Under the pieces are notes generated by a model, which searched no databases, was not told the DNA's origin, and saw only the letters and a program-made list of their open reading frames with translations. Of a DNA stretch of 10,352 nt, positions 1-7,575 are shown piece after piece. The stretch is from assembly GCA_949538655.1 (NCBI GenBank), contig CATISE010000027.1, positions 1 to 10,352 on the forward strand, read 5' to 3'. The position numbers were made by a program, and so were the translations under genes. The DNA comes from Marine Group II euryarchaeote MED-G33. GTDB lineage: Archaea; Thermoplasmatota; Poseidoniia; Poseidoniales; Thalassarchaeaceae. The first letter of the stretch is position 1, and every line of letters begins with the position of its first letter.

Positions 1-3000
1 ATTGAAGTAGGCGAGACCATCGATGTCGATGTCCCTGTCACAAATTTGGGTTCGTCCCTCGATCACATCGTCCTCGCAGTTGATGAAACTGCAGACTTGA
101 GTAACTTCTGGGCCAATTGGAATAGTGGTGCAAGTAACAACACAGGTGGGAACAACACCGGTGGGAACAACACTGGTGGGAACAACAGTGGTGGGAACAA
201 CAGTGGTGGGAACAACACGGGTAACAATACCGGGAACAACACAGGTGGAAACAACACTTCGAATGGAACTGGAAATGTAACCATGGGACCCACAGAATTC
301 TTTGCTACTCTTTCTGCTGTGTCGACCAATCTAACTGCGACCCTTGATGCCGTGAACTTGACAGCAAACCTGAGTTATTTGGTAGATTGGACAATTGAAG
401 AAAATGGTTCATTATTCCCATACGACGCCGGTGTATACAACTGGACCAGCGATGGTTCAAATCATACTTGGAATCAATCCTGGAACATCACCTCTGGCGG
501 TGAGATGTGTATTTCTGCGACCCTAAGCCAAAACCTCAGTGCGATTGGAAATGCGACAACCTGTATGACGGTGAGCAGTGGACAGAGCGGTGGCAATGGC
601 ACAAGCATGGGTCGGGCTGTCCCTGCAGGGTGGGATGTTCGTTGGATATCTTCGACCTTGTCTAACATGAGTGCCGGTGAAAGTCGCATGGGCACACTTC
701 GGGTCAGTGTACCCAATGGTGAGGCCCCTGGCGACTATGGATTCCTTCTCTCAGCAGGTTCAGCCATGGGTAACTTCACGATTTCAGAAACCATTGTTGT
801 TCGAGTGAATGGGACTCACAATCTAACCATCTCAGCAATCGAATCAACCAACAATTGGTTGCCCAATGGTACCGGGATGGTTGATTTCGATGTCCACAAC
901 TCTGGGACGGATGAAGCGGAGTCAATCTATTCAATCTCGTATACCGGGGCATGTTCTGCAAGCTTGTCTGCCTCAGAAGCAGACGGTAACCGACTTGCGG
1001 CAGGCACGAATGAATTTGTGACAGTTGACGTGAATGTCGATGTTGATGCAGGCGAAGGTGATACCTGTGATCTAACATTGGATGCGTATGATGAAATTGG
1101 AGAACAAGGGTATTCTTTCACCCATGTGTTGGTTGTTGGTGCTTCTCATGGCCTTGAAGTTGTGAGTAATGGAATGCTCACCCTTTCACCCGGTGGAACG
1201 ACTTCTGATGTAATCACCATTCGAAACACCGGTTCGGAGTCGACCAACATTCGCCTCACGGGTTCAACACCCGAATTGATGATCAATACCGATTCAGTAT
1301 TCGTGACCGTCACATCCGGTGAAACTGTTGATTTGACATGGTCAACATCTGTGGCCTCTGATACGCCCTTGGTTGGCAATTATTCCGTAGACATCAGCGT
1401 TGAGACACAAGATGGTTCAGCGACTTTGAATTTCACAGGATTGGTGCATATTCTACCTTGGTCCTCAATTTGGATGACCGGTCCTCTCGGTGGCGCCTTT
1501 GATGTCGGTTCAGATGAACCCGTGTCAATTGATTTCACAGTGACAAACGATGGCACAGGTGCCGCGGATGCCACTCTAGATTGGAGTGGTGCCCCTCAGG
1601 GTTTCACTATCACTGTCAGCAATGCGACCTCTGTCGGACCCAATGGCAATTCGACCCTCACCATGTCTGTGGGCATCGATGCTGACATCGCATCGGGCAC
1701 ATACACATTCACGATTCTCGCCATGAACCCCAGTGATGGTAGTACTTGGGATTCAATGTCTATCGACGCCCAAGTCGACCAAAGAGCTGAGGTTCGGGTT
1801 TTGGTCGCTGGTGATTCCCTCCCGGCCTCTAATGGTGCAGATTCTGTGTTCACTGCCACGATCATTAACGATGGAAATGAACCTGATACATTTGCAATTT
1901 CTCTAACCGGTGCATCCGGATTTGAAGTTGGTATTTCACCACAAACACTCTCACTCAATTCAGGAGAAAGCGGCGAGGTCCAGATTACACTACGTCGAAC
2001 CGGTGCCAGTGAAGATGTTACAATGACATTAACAGTAGAGAGTGAGAACGATGATTCAATCACAGATTCATTGCAACTCTATGCTACGGTTCCAGCCATT
2101 TCTGTTCAAGCCACAGTCACCACGAATACGGCGTCGGTTGCCGCTGGTGGTAGTGCAAGCCTCACCCTCTTCCTTTCGAACCTTGGAGAGGCAGAAGACA
2201 CCCTACTGGTCACCGGCCCCTCTGGATTTGTTTGCGACCACCCCAGTCAGACTACACTCGCTGCCGGTTCGGCTGCAGAAAGTCATGCGGTCACATGCAC
2301 CGCTAGTAGTACTCTACTTGCAGGAGCACATGCAATCAGTTTCACTGCGACATCGCTATCAGATTCAAATGTGAACTCAACCGCTTCGATTGATGTTGAG
2401 ATTGAACCACATCGTAACTCGATGGGTGGACCGATGCTTGAAGTTACACTGGTCGGTGATGATTGGTCACTTCCTTGGAACAGTTCGGCTACCTACACAG
2501 TTACCGTTCAGAATGATGGCAACGAACAAGTCTCAGGGTTTCTGAATCTCGCAGGTGAGCATGAGCGTGATATTCTGCGATTCTGGAATCTTGATGTCAA
2601 TCAGTCAATTGGTCAATTCACCGTTGCACCGGGTGGTGTTGCAACCTACATGCTGACCATGCAACCCGGTGGGGAACCAAACATTGGTACTGTTGATTTC
2701 CGAATTGAAGCATCTGGGACACTCTCCGGACAAGGATTCCTAGTCAGTGGCCCAACATCGACAATCTCGGTAGAATTTGAGCCACCAGTACCAACCGAAG
2801 CAGAGTTGTGGGATGGTGGCCCCATGGTCAGTGCAGCAAACTTGGCCATCGCCATGTTGTCTGGTTGGCTGTTTGCTGGTCTACTCATCATGTGGATGCG
2901 CATCAGCTCCAAATCCCGAGATCGAAAGAATGCTCAAGATGCATGGGATGAGGCCGAAGAAGAGGAGAACAAGGATGCAGATTTGAGTCATGGTGAAATC

Positions 3001-3144
3001 CGTGCGGATGAAGATGGCACCGCTCGCTGTCATGCTTGTGATTCACGCATTCGTTTGCCTACAGAGAAAGTAGCACCATTCCGATTCAAGTGCCCAACGT
3101 GTCAAGAGATGAACCGGGTGATGCCACCTAGAGAAGAGGACTAA
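1..3144 (+). CDS. Large Asn/Gly-repeat, CARDB-like surface protein with C-terminal membrane anchor and zinc ribbon (5' partial)
   Basis: The frame is open from the first base, so the N-terminus and any signal peptide lie outside the window; the TTG at 46 is only an internal Leu codon. Counting from codon 1, residues 1-45 look like the end of a beta domain. Residues 46-86 are a (Asn-Asn-Thr/Ser-Gly-Gly)n linker. About six or seven Ig-like beta domains of roughly 100 residues follow, with the recurring 'V.N.G...' pattern of CARDB/NEW3-type domains. Cys170 and Cys188 could form a disulphide in the first of them. More than 30 N-X-S/T sequons are visible, about 27 of them before residue 300. Residues ~944-966 form one hydrophobic helix followed by Arg/Lys, so the tail should be cytoplasmic. 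The tail is acidic and ends in CxxC-x17-CxxC (Cys1010, 1013, 1031, 1034), a zinc ribbon. Likely a glycosylated cell-surface or adhesion protein; the ligand is unknown. Architecture is clear, function is inferred. Confidence 0.85.
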   Translation: MEVGETIDVDVPVTNLGSSLDHIVLAVDETADLSNFWANWNSGASNNTGGNNTGGNNTGGNNSGGNNSGGNNTGNNTGNNTGGNNTSNGTGNVTMGPTEFFATLSAVSTNLTATLDAVNLTANLSYLVDWTIEENGSLFPYDAGVYNWTSDGSNHTWNQSWNITSGGEMCISATLSQNLSAIGNATTCMTVSSGQSGGNGTSMGRAVPAGWDVRWISSTLSNMSAGESRMGTLRVSVPNGEAPGDYGFLLSAGSAMGNFTISETIVVRVNGTHNLTISAIESTNNWLPNGTGMVDFDVHNSGTDEAESIYSISYTGACSASLSASEADGNRLAAGTNEFVTVDVNVDVDAGEGDTCDLTLDAYDEIGEQGYSFTHVLVVGASHGLEVVSNGMLTLSPGGTTSDVITIRNTGSESTNIRLTGSTPELMINTDSVFVTVTSGETVDLTWSTSVASDTPLVGNYSVDISVETQDGSATLNFTGLVHILPWSSIWMTGPLGGAFDVGSDEPVSIDFTVTNDGTGAADATLDWSGAPQGFTITVSNATSVGPNGNSTLTMSVGIDADIASGTYTFTILAMNPSDGSTWDSMSIDAQVDQRAEVRVLVAGDSLPASNGADSVFTATIINDGNEPDTFAISLTGASGFEVGISPQTLSLNSGESGEVQITLRRTGASEDVTMTLTVESENDDSITDSLQLYATVPAISVQATVTTNTASVAAGGSASLTLFLSNLGEAEDTLLVTGPSGFVCDHPSQTTLAAGSAAESHAVTCTASSTLLAGAHAISFTATSLSDSNVNSTASIDVEIEPHRNSMGGPMLEVTLVGDDWSLPWNSSATYTVTVQNDGNEQVSGFLNLAGEHERDILRFWNLDVNQSIGQFTVAPGGVATYMLTMQPGGEPNIGTVDFRIEASGTLSGQGFLVSGPTSTISVEFEPPVPTEAELWDGGPMVSAANLAIAMLSGWLFAGLLIMWMRISSKSRDRKNAQDAWDEAEEEENKDADLSHGEIRADEDGTARCHACDSRIRLPTEKVAPFRFKCPTCQEMNRVMPPREED
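136..258 (+). repeat. In-frame tandem repeat encoding Asn-Asn-Thr/Ser-Gly-Gly
   Basis: Nine consecutive units begin with AAC AAC/AAT followed by ACN or AGT. Six are full 15-base units ending in two Gly codons, two are 12-base units with one Gly, and the last is cut to Asn-Asn-Thr. Unit starts are at 136, 151, 166, 181, 196, 211, 223, 235 and 250. All unit lengths are multiples of three, so copy-number change would keep the frame. The third codon varies (ACA, ACC, ACT, AGT, ACG) while nearly always keeping Thr or Ser, so each unit keeps one N-X-S/T glycosylation sequon. This is seen directly; the role as a flexible glycosylated spacer is inferred. Confidence 0.95.
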
Positions 3145-3918
3145 TCAGGTTCGTTCTGCAATCAGTAAGAATGCCGTGTGACCCATTGGTGTATTGCCTG
3201 GTCTGACGCCACCACGGCTGGCCTTGGTCCAAACACGCTCCATCATTTCACCAGCCCAATCAACGTTTAACCCAGCCTCTTCACAGGCATTCCATGCTTT
3301 TTCCAATTGACTTGAAACCGGACAATAGCAAGCGATTCTTCCGCCATATCGTAGTTTCTTTGCAAGGGTCGAAATGACTGGCCAAGGTTCGGGTAGATCC
3401 AAGATGATTGCATCGAACTCTTCGACAACTCCTTCAAACGAAGTCTCAGCAATGTCTCCCTCGAGTAGGACCCAATTTGGGAATTCTTTCATTGAACCTG
3501 CGGCCCTCTCCATATTTTCACGACCGACTTCGGCATGTTCTGGGCGATTCTCAACTGAGATGAGGGTGCCACTTGAACCGAGGACGTTTGCGAGATGAAG
3601 GGCGAGTCCACCCGATCCATGTCCAGTCTCGAGCACACATTGACCCGATCCAATGCCCATCCAAGCGATGAGAAAACCAGCATCCTTCGGGTTGATGATT
3701 TGCGCCCGCCGCTTCATTCCTTTGCGTAGTTCGGGTAAACCGACTTCAACTCGAGTTAGTACTTTTTGTCCAATGGTAATTCGATCCCCATCCGAAATCC
3801 CTTCTAACAAGGGTTTTGGGGCAAATCGGCCCAAACCTCGAATCTTCAATTCATCGTCCTGAATCGGTACGATGTATGTGCGCCCGTCTTCTTCTCTAAG
3901 TGCGGTGTATTGTTTCAT
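3145..3918 (-). CDS. trmI: tRNA (adenine-N1)-methyltransferase, TrmI / Trm61 (GCD14) family
   Basis: A 257-residue SAM-dependent methyltransferase expected to make m1A at position 58 (in some archaea also 57) of the tRNA T-loop. Residues 1-60 fit the small N-terminal beta domain of TrmI. Residues 70-85 carry the family stretch RRAQIINPKDAGFLIA. SAM motif I is ETGHGSGG at 97-104, and the acidic residue ending the second strand is Glu123. Motif IV is DLPEPW at 174-179, matching the DLP.PW signature with Asp174 as probable catalytic residue. GGRIACYCP follows, and the C-terminus HTAFLLIAE matches the HTGYL..A ending of the family. The ATG at 3918 is chosen because AGGATGTGA lies four bases upstream; an ATG at 3939 and a TTG at 3960 in the same frame would add up to 14 residues without such a site. 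The stop codon directly abuts that of the convergent surface-protein gene. It is divergent from lonB. Confidence 0.93.
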   Translation of the reverse strand: MKQYTALREEDGRTYIVPIQDDELKIRGLGRFAPKPLLEGISDGDRITIGQKVLTRVEVGLPELRKGMKRRAQIINPKDAGFLIAWMGIGSGQCVLETGHGSGGLALHLANVLGSSGTLISVENRPEHAEVGRENMERAAGSMKEFPNWVLLEGDIAETSFEGVVEEFDAIILDLPEPWPVISTLAKKLRYGGRIACYCPVSSQLEKAWNACEEAGLNVDWAGEMMERVWTKASRGGVRPGNTPMGHTAFLLIAERT

Positions 3919-3922
3919 TTTT

Positions 3923-3931
3923 TCACATCCT
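3923..3931 (-). promoter_or_regulatory. Shine-Dalgarno site of trmI
   Basis: On the minus strand the sequence reads AGGATGTGA, one mismatch from AGGAGGTGA, then four A bases before the ATG at 3918-3916. It decides the start in favour of 3918 over the upstream ATG and TTG codons. Confidence 0.7.
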
Positions 3932-3956
3932 AGTTCCATGGAACTCAACCCTGCAA

Positions 3957-4030
3957 GCAAGGTGCCGACCCGGAGACGGCTGAGTGGATACCCTTCGGAC
4001 CTACGTGGAGAATATCAATCCGACGATTGC
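3957..4030 (+). ncRNA. Possible structured leader of lonB with TPP-riboswitch-like 5' half (tentative)
   Basis: The 5' part reads GGTGCC (3961-3966), a short stem GCCG/CGGC (3964-3967 with 3977-3980), CTGAGT (3980-3985), TACCCTT (3989-3995) and GGACCT (3997-4002). The order and spacing resemble the thi-box: GGGGUGC, P3 stem, CUGAGA, ACCC, (G)AACCUGA. Further stems can be drawn: GCAA/TTGC (3957-3960 with 4027-4030, P1-like), GGT/ACC (3961-3963 with 3990-3992, P2-like), and CGTGGA with TCC-G-ACG (4004-4009 with 4019-4025, one bulged G). Together they form a three-way junction. Against it: the conserved 3' block (UGAUCUGGAUAAU...CCAGCGUAGGG) is not recognisable, CTGAGA is CTGAGT, and the downstream gene is a protease rather than a thiamine gene. 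It could be a diverged riboswitch, another RNA, or chance. Confidence 0.3.
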
Positions 4031-4041
4031 CATTATCCACA

Positions 4042-4070
4042 CGCCCATGGGGCTTTAGCCCCATTGGGCG
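4042..4070. promoter_or_regulatory. Strong hairpin / inverted repeat in the lonB upstream region
   Basis: The left arm CGCCCATGGGGC (4042-4053) pairs with the right arm GCCCCATTGGGCG (4058-4070) around the loop TTTA, giving twelve base pairs with a single bulged T. No T-run follows on either strand, so it does not look like a poly-U terminator. It sits about 70 bases before the chosen lonB start and 124 bases before the divergent trmI start. It may be an RNA structure in the lonB leader or a protein-binding palindrome; the sequence alone does not separate these. Confidence 0.6.
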
Positions 4071-4125
4071 CCTGAAGTTGGGCGACCGCACATTCAAGAA
4101 CGTAGCCGAGCCCCAGAGCAATACT

Positions 4126-4133
4126 GGAGAGGT
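4126..4133 (+). promoter_or_regulatory. Shine-Dalgarno site of lonB
   Basis: GGAGAGGT (4126-4133) is followed by the four bases CACC and then GTG at 4138. The same four-base gap is seen upstream of trmI and the prepilin peptidase gene. It supports the GTG start over the TTG at 4027, which would place the hairpin and part of the leader structure inside the coding region. Confidence 0.65.
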
Positions 4134-4137
4134 CACC

Positions 4138-6207
4138 GTGGCGGATGAGCAAGTAGATGAAGAGGTCGCAGAAGAAGTGGCTGTCATCGATGAACTTGAG
4201 CCTGCTCCTGCTGAAAAAAGCGGATTCGGCTTGGGTTCGGTTGCCGACGGAGCGGACGACCCAATCATCGAAACACCGGTTGATGAATGGCTTCAGGGCA
4301 TCGCATTTGAATCAACTGCAGATGTTCCCATCCCCGATTGCTTGGTTGACCAAGTCATCGGTCAGGAAGATGCAGCAGTCGTGATTCGCAAGGCTGCAGA
4401 ACAACGCCGCCACATGCTAATGATCGGCGATCCAGGTACAGGCAAGAGTATGCTCGCAAAGGCGATGACTGAACTCATGCCAACTGAATCATTGGAAGAC
4501 ACTCTTTGTTACGTCAATGATGACGATGAAAACGAGCCACGCATTCGTACAGTACCAGCTGGCCGAGGTGACCGGATCGTCAAAGATCGTCGTGCACAAC
4601 TCCGTGAACAGCGAGAGAGGACCAGTCGGACACTGATGTTTGTCGCTCTTTTGATCGGTGCCGCACTATTGTTGGCAACCATCCAATCCGGTGACATCGT
4701 AATGCTGCTCTTCGGAATGTTCCTACTCGCTTTCGGTTACATGTTCATCAAGAATCGATTGGTCTCAAGTGATGAATCCAGGATTCCCAAACTACTGGTC
4801 AAGCGAAAACGCGGTGACATGCCACCATTCACTGATGCAACAGGTACACTTGCCGGCAGTCTTCTTGGAGATGTTCGTCACGATCCGTTCCAGTCAGGTG
4901 GAATGGAAACCCCTGCTCATGAGCGTGTAGAAGCTGGTGCAATTCACAAAGCACATGGCGGCGTTCTATTCATCGATGAAATCAATCTACTACGCCTTCA
5001 GGAACAACAGGCCCTACTCACTGCAATGCAGGAGAAAGCCTTCCCCATTTCAGGTCGCTCAGAGCGTTCATCCGGTGCTTTGACGAAGACCGAACCCGTA
5101 CCTTGCGACTTCATCCTCGTCGCCGCAGGAAACCTTGATGCAGTTCAGCATATGCATCCTGCTCTTCGTAGCAGAATCCGTGGGTATGGGTACGAGGTTT
5201 ACGTCAATTCTACCATGCGAGATACCGCTCGCAACCGTCGTCGCTTAATTCGATTCATCGCTCAAGAAGTTCGCAATGAACAAAACAAGAAGACGGGTAA
5301 TCCGATTCCCCATTTCGATCGTTCAGCAGTCGAAATCATTCTGCGTGAATCTCAGCGAAGAGCAGGTCGCCGTGGAAAACTCACCCTACGCCTACGTGAG
5401 TTGGGCGGCTTGGTTCGAATTGCGGGCGATCTTGCTTGTGAGGAGAACGCCACCATTACGACGGGTAAACATGTTCTCGGCGCTCGACGAATTGCTCGCC
5501 CTCTAGAGCAACAGGTTGCAGATCGAATGATTGAACACAGACTTGATTATTCTCTCCTTGTCAACAGTGGTGAACGCGTTGGTCGGGTCAATGGTTTGGC
5601 CGTTCTTGGTGCCAATAGCGGCATGTCGGATTTCAGTGGAATCATGCTACCCGTCGAAGCCCTGGTGACTCCTACGCAGTCCAAGTCCGGCAGTGTATTT
5701 GCAACCGGTGGACTTTCAGATTTGGCCAAAGAGAGCGTTACCAATGTAAGTGCAGTCATCAAGAAACTAACGGGTAAGGACGTCTCAGATTATGACATCC
5801 ACATCCAATTCGTCGATACGCACGGAGTGGATGGCGATAGCGCAAGTATCACGATTGCAACAGCGATTATTTCCGCCTTTGAGGACATCCCAATTGATCA
5901 GAATCTCGCAATGACCGGTTCACTCTCCGTTCGGGGAGAAGTCCTCCCCATCGGTGGTGTCACAGCCAAGATCGAAGCCGCAGCAAAGAGCGGTATTGGT
6001 CGAGTCATCATCCCTCGTGCAAACATGAAAGATGTACTCATCGATGATGCTTACAAGGATCTAATCGAAGTCATTGCAGTCGACACCTTAGACGAAGTGA
6101 TGGAGAATGCTCTGGTCTCTAATGAGAACAAGAGTTCCTTGGTTGAGAGACTTGGTTCGGTGATTGATAGATTGACACCAAACCCAAGCGGACAACCCTC
6201 CGCTTGA
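4138..6207 (+). CDS. lonB: Archaeal LonB: membrane-anchored ATP-dependent Lon protease
   Basis: A 689-residue AAA+ protease that degrades misfolded and regulatory proteins at the inner face of the membrane. After an acidic N-terminal tail (residues 1-45), Walker A is GDPGTGKS at 97-104. Two hydrophobic segments (~166-181 and ~187-204) lie between Walker A and Walker B, which is diagnostic of LonB and anchors it in the membrane. Walker B is VLFIDE with Asp280 and Glu281. Sensor 1 is AAGN with Asn332, and Arg346 in LRSRIRG is a likely arginine finger. The C-terminal protease domain has GDSAS with catalytic Ser568 after Asp567, and Lys611 in GGVTAK. The 43-residue Ser-Lys spacing equals that in characterised archaeal LonB proteases, and all key residues are present. 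The GTG start rests on the site at 4126-4133; a TTG at 4027 would add 37 unlike residues. It is first in a co-directional run, 36 bases before the MFS gene. Confidence 0.96.
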   Translation: MADEQVDEEVAEEVAVIDELEPAPAEKSGFGLGSVADGADDPIIETPVDEWLQGIAFESTADVPIPDCLVDQVIGQEDAAVVIRKAAEQRRHMLMIGDPGTGKSMLAKAMTELMPTESLEDTLCYVNDDDENEPRIRTVPAGRGDRIVKDRRAQLREQRERTSRTLMFVALLIGAALLLATIQSGDIVMLLFGMFLLAFGYMFIKNRLVSSDESRIPKLLVKRKRGDMPPFTDATGTLAGSLLGDVRHDPFQSGGMETPAHERVEAGAIHKAHGGVLFIDEINLLRLQEQQALLTAMQEKAFPISGRSERSSGALTKTEPVPCDFILVAAGNLDAVQHMHPALRSRIRGYGYEVYVNSTMRDTARNRRRLIRFIAQEVRNEQNKKTGNPIPHFDRSAVEIILRESQRRAGRRGKLTLRLRELGGLVRIAGDLACEENATITTGKHVLGARRIARPLEQQVADRMIEHRLDYSLLVNSGERVGRVNGLAVLGANSGMSDFSGIMLPVEALVTPTQSKSGSVFATGGLSDLAKESVTNVSAVIKKLTGKDVSDYDIHIQFVDTHGVDGDSASITIATAIISAFEDIPIDQNLAMTGSLSVRGEVLPIGGVTAKIEAAAKSGIGRVIIPRANMKDVLIDDAYKDLIEVIAVDTLDEVMENALVSNENKSSLVERLGSVIDRLTPNPSGQPSA

Positions 6208-6243
6208 GCGCAGACTTATCCACCGTCCTCATGGCCGTAGGTC

Positions 6244-7575
6244 ATGAATGGTCAGAAGGAACCTCCATCTGGCATGGGGATTCTATTCCTTGTTGTTCTA
6301 ATCGATTTGATTGGATTGACCTTGGTCATCCCATTTCTGACCTATTTCGTGCAAGATCTTGCAACAAATGATGGTTTCACTGAAATTGGACAGCGCGACC
6401 TCTGGGTCGGCATCATGCTTGCTGCCTATACATTCGGCCAATTTTTGTTCACACCCATCTTGGGCGCGCTTTCGGATCGAATGGGGCGTCGCCCGGTCAT
6501 CATGTTTGGATTGATTTCCAATACGATATTCTTCATTGCTTTTGGTCTATCGGGAAGCCTGTGGTTTGCTCTAATCGTTAGATTTCTTGCGGGAGCAGGA
6601 AACGGTAACATTGCCGTCGCACGTGCTTACATTGGGGATATCAGCACACCAGCTCAATTGAAAGGAAGAATGGGGATGATCGGTGCAGCATTTGGCCTGG
6701 GATTCATGATTGGTCCGTTCCTAGGTGGCGTTCTCACCGACCCTTACACAAACTTTGGTGGTATTTTCCTCTCGCCTTGGTGGCAAAGCCATCCTTACTT
6801 CCTCCCCTGCCTAGTCGCAGGTGCGCTTTCTGCGATATCCTTTGTTCTCGCAATTCGCCAATTGCCTGAAAGTCTACCAATTGAGTCTCGAACGAAGGTC
6901 GAAGCAAAGGAGAATTTCCTCAAACAAATTTCTAGCAATTTGATTGGGATTCAGGATTTGTCTATACCAGTCCGAATTCTAATCCTTGTCAATTCTTTGT
7001 TCTTGGTCGCTTTCACAATCATGCATACCACATTCATTCTATTCACTGCGATGCCAGTCGCCCAAGGTGGTCTTGGTTACGATGCCAAGGCCAATGGATA
7101 CATTTTCGCCTTTGTTGGACTGATGGGCGTAATGGTACAAGGTGGTTTCATGCGTAGTTCCCTCGCTGAGAGATTGGACACGCGGAAAATGATGGTTTTT
7201 GGATTGCTTGTCTGTGGTCTCGGGCTGGGGTGGATTCCATATCTTACTCCGGAATCTTTCATTATCGTCCTACTTCCGATGGCTTGTATCGCTCTAGGTA
7301 ATGGCTTATTCCAGCCCACTCAGAGCACTCTAGTCACTTTGGAAGCTCGTGCGACCCAGTCAGATTTGGGTCGAGTCATGGGTGCTCAGGAAGGGTATGG
7401 TGCTCTCGCTCGAATCCTTGGCCCAATCCTCGCTGCATTCGTATGGGCTGAAACCGTCAACGGTTCTGGATTCTGGACTTACCACACAGTATTCCGCCTG
7501 AGTTGCTTTTTGACAGTTGTCGCTGCATTGGCCCAGATTTCTCTGAAGTTAACTTCGTCTCAGGAGGATGAATAG
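6244..7575 (+). CDS. MFS transporter, TetA/DHA1-like drug:H+ antiporter type
   Basis: A 443-residue polytopic membrane protein with about twelve hydrophobic segments, the usual size and layout of the major facilitator superfamily. The loop between helices 2 and 3 carries motif A, GALSDRMGRRPVI, at about residues 74-86, matching G.L.DR.GRRPVL. Residues ~118-160 contain GAGNGNIAVARAYIGDI and a Gly-rich GAAFGLGFMIGPFLGG helix (motif C-like), typical of the TetA/multidrug branch. The substrate cannot be read from sequence; efflux of a small molecule is the family expectation, and amino acid or peptide export would suit the neighbours. The ATG at 6244 lacks a good ribosome-binding site (GTAGGT sits immediately upstream). 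An ATG at 6274, just before the first helix, is the alternative. The stop codon shares one base with the next gene's GTG, so the two are probably translationally coupled. Confidence 0.9.
   Translation: MNGQKEPPSGMGILFLVVLIDLIGLTLVIPFLTYFVQDLATNDGFTEIGQRDLWVGIMLAAYTFGQFLFTPILGALSDRMGRRPVIMFGLISNTIFFIAFGLSGSLWFALIVRFLAGAGNGNIAVARAYIGDISTPAQLKGRMGMIGAAFGLGFMIGPFLGGVLTDPYTNFGGIFLSPWWQSHPYFLPCLVAGALSAISFVLAIRQLPESLPIESRTKVEAKENFLKQISSNLIGIQDLSIPVRILILVNSLFLVAFTIMHTTFILFTAMPVAQGGLGYDAKANGYIFAFVGLMGVMVQGGFMRSSLAERLDTRKMMVFGLLVCGLGLGWIPYLTPESFIIVLLPMACIALGNGLFQPTQSTLVTLEARATQSDLGRVMGAQEGYGALARILGPILAAFVWAETVNGSGFWTYHTVFRLSCFLTVVAALAQISLKLTSSQEDE
7562..7569 (+). promoter_or_regulatory. Shine-Dalgarno site of the asparaginase gene inside the MFS 3' end
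   Basis: AGGAGGAT lies within the last codons of the MFS gene, five bases before the GTG at 7575 that overlaps the MFS stop TAG by one base. It fixes this GTG as the start and supports a shared transcript. Confidence 0.75.

Noticed and set aside
136..258. Possible CRISPR array from the repeated 15-base units
   Set aside because: Units are contiguous with no spacers and lie in frame within a coding region; this is a protein repeat.
1596..2063. 155-codon open frame on the minus strand inside the surface-protein gene
   Set aside because: It is a shadow of the Ser/Thr/Val-rich beta domains on the plus strand, with no motif or start signal of its own.
3974..3995. Resemblance of ACGGCTGAGTGG to a Ser/Leu tRNA A-box
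   Set aside because: No T-loop (GGTTCRA) follows at a suitable distance and no acceptor stem can be closed, so it is not a tRNA gene.
4027..4137. N-terminal extension of LonB from the TTG at 4027
   Set aside because: It would translate through the strong hairpin into a segment unlike LonB. The GTG at 4138 has a clear Shine-Dalgarno site.
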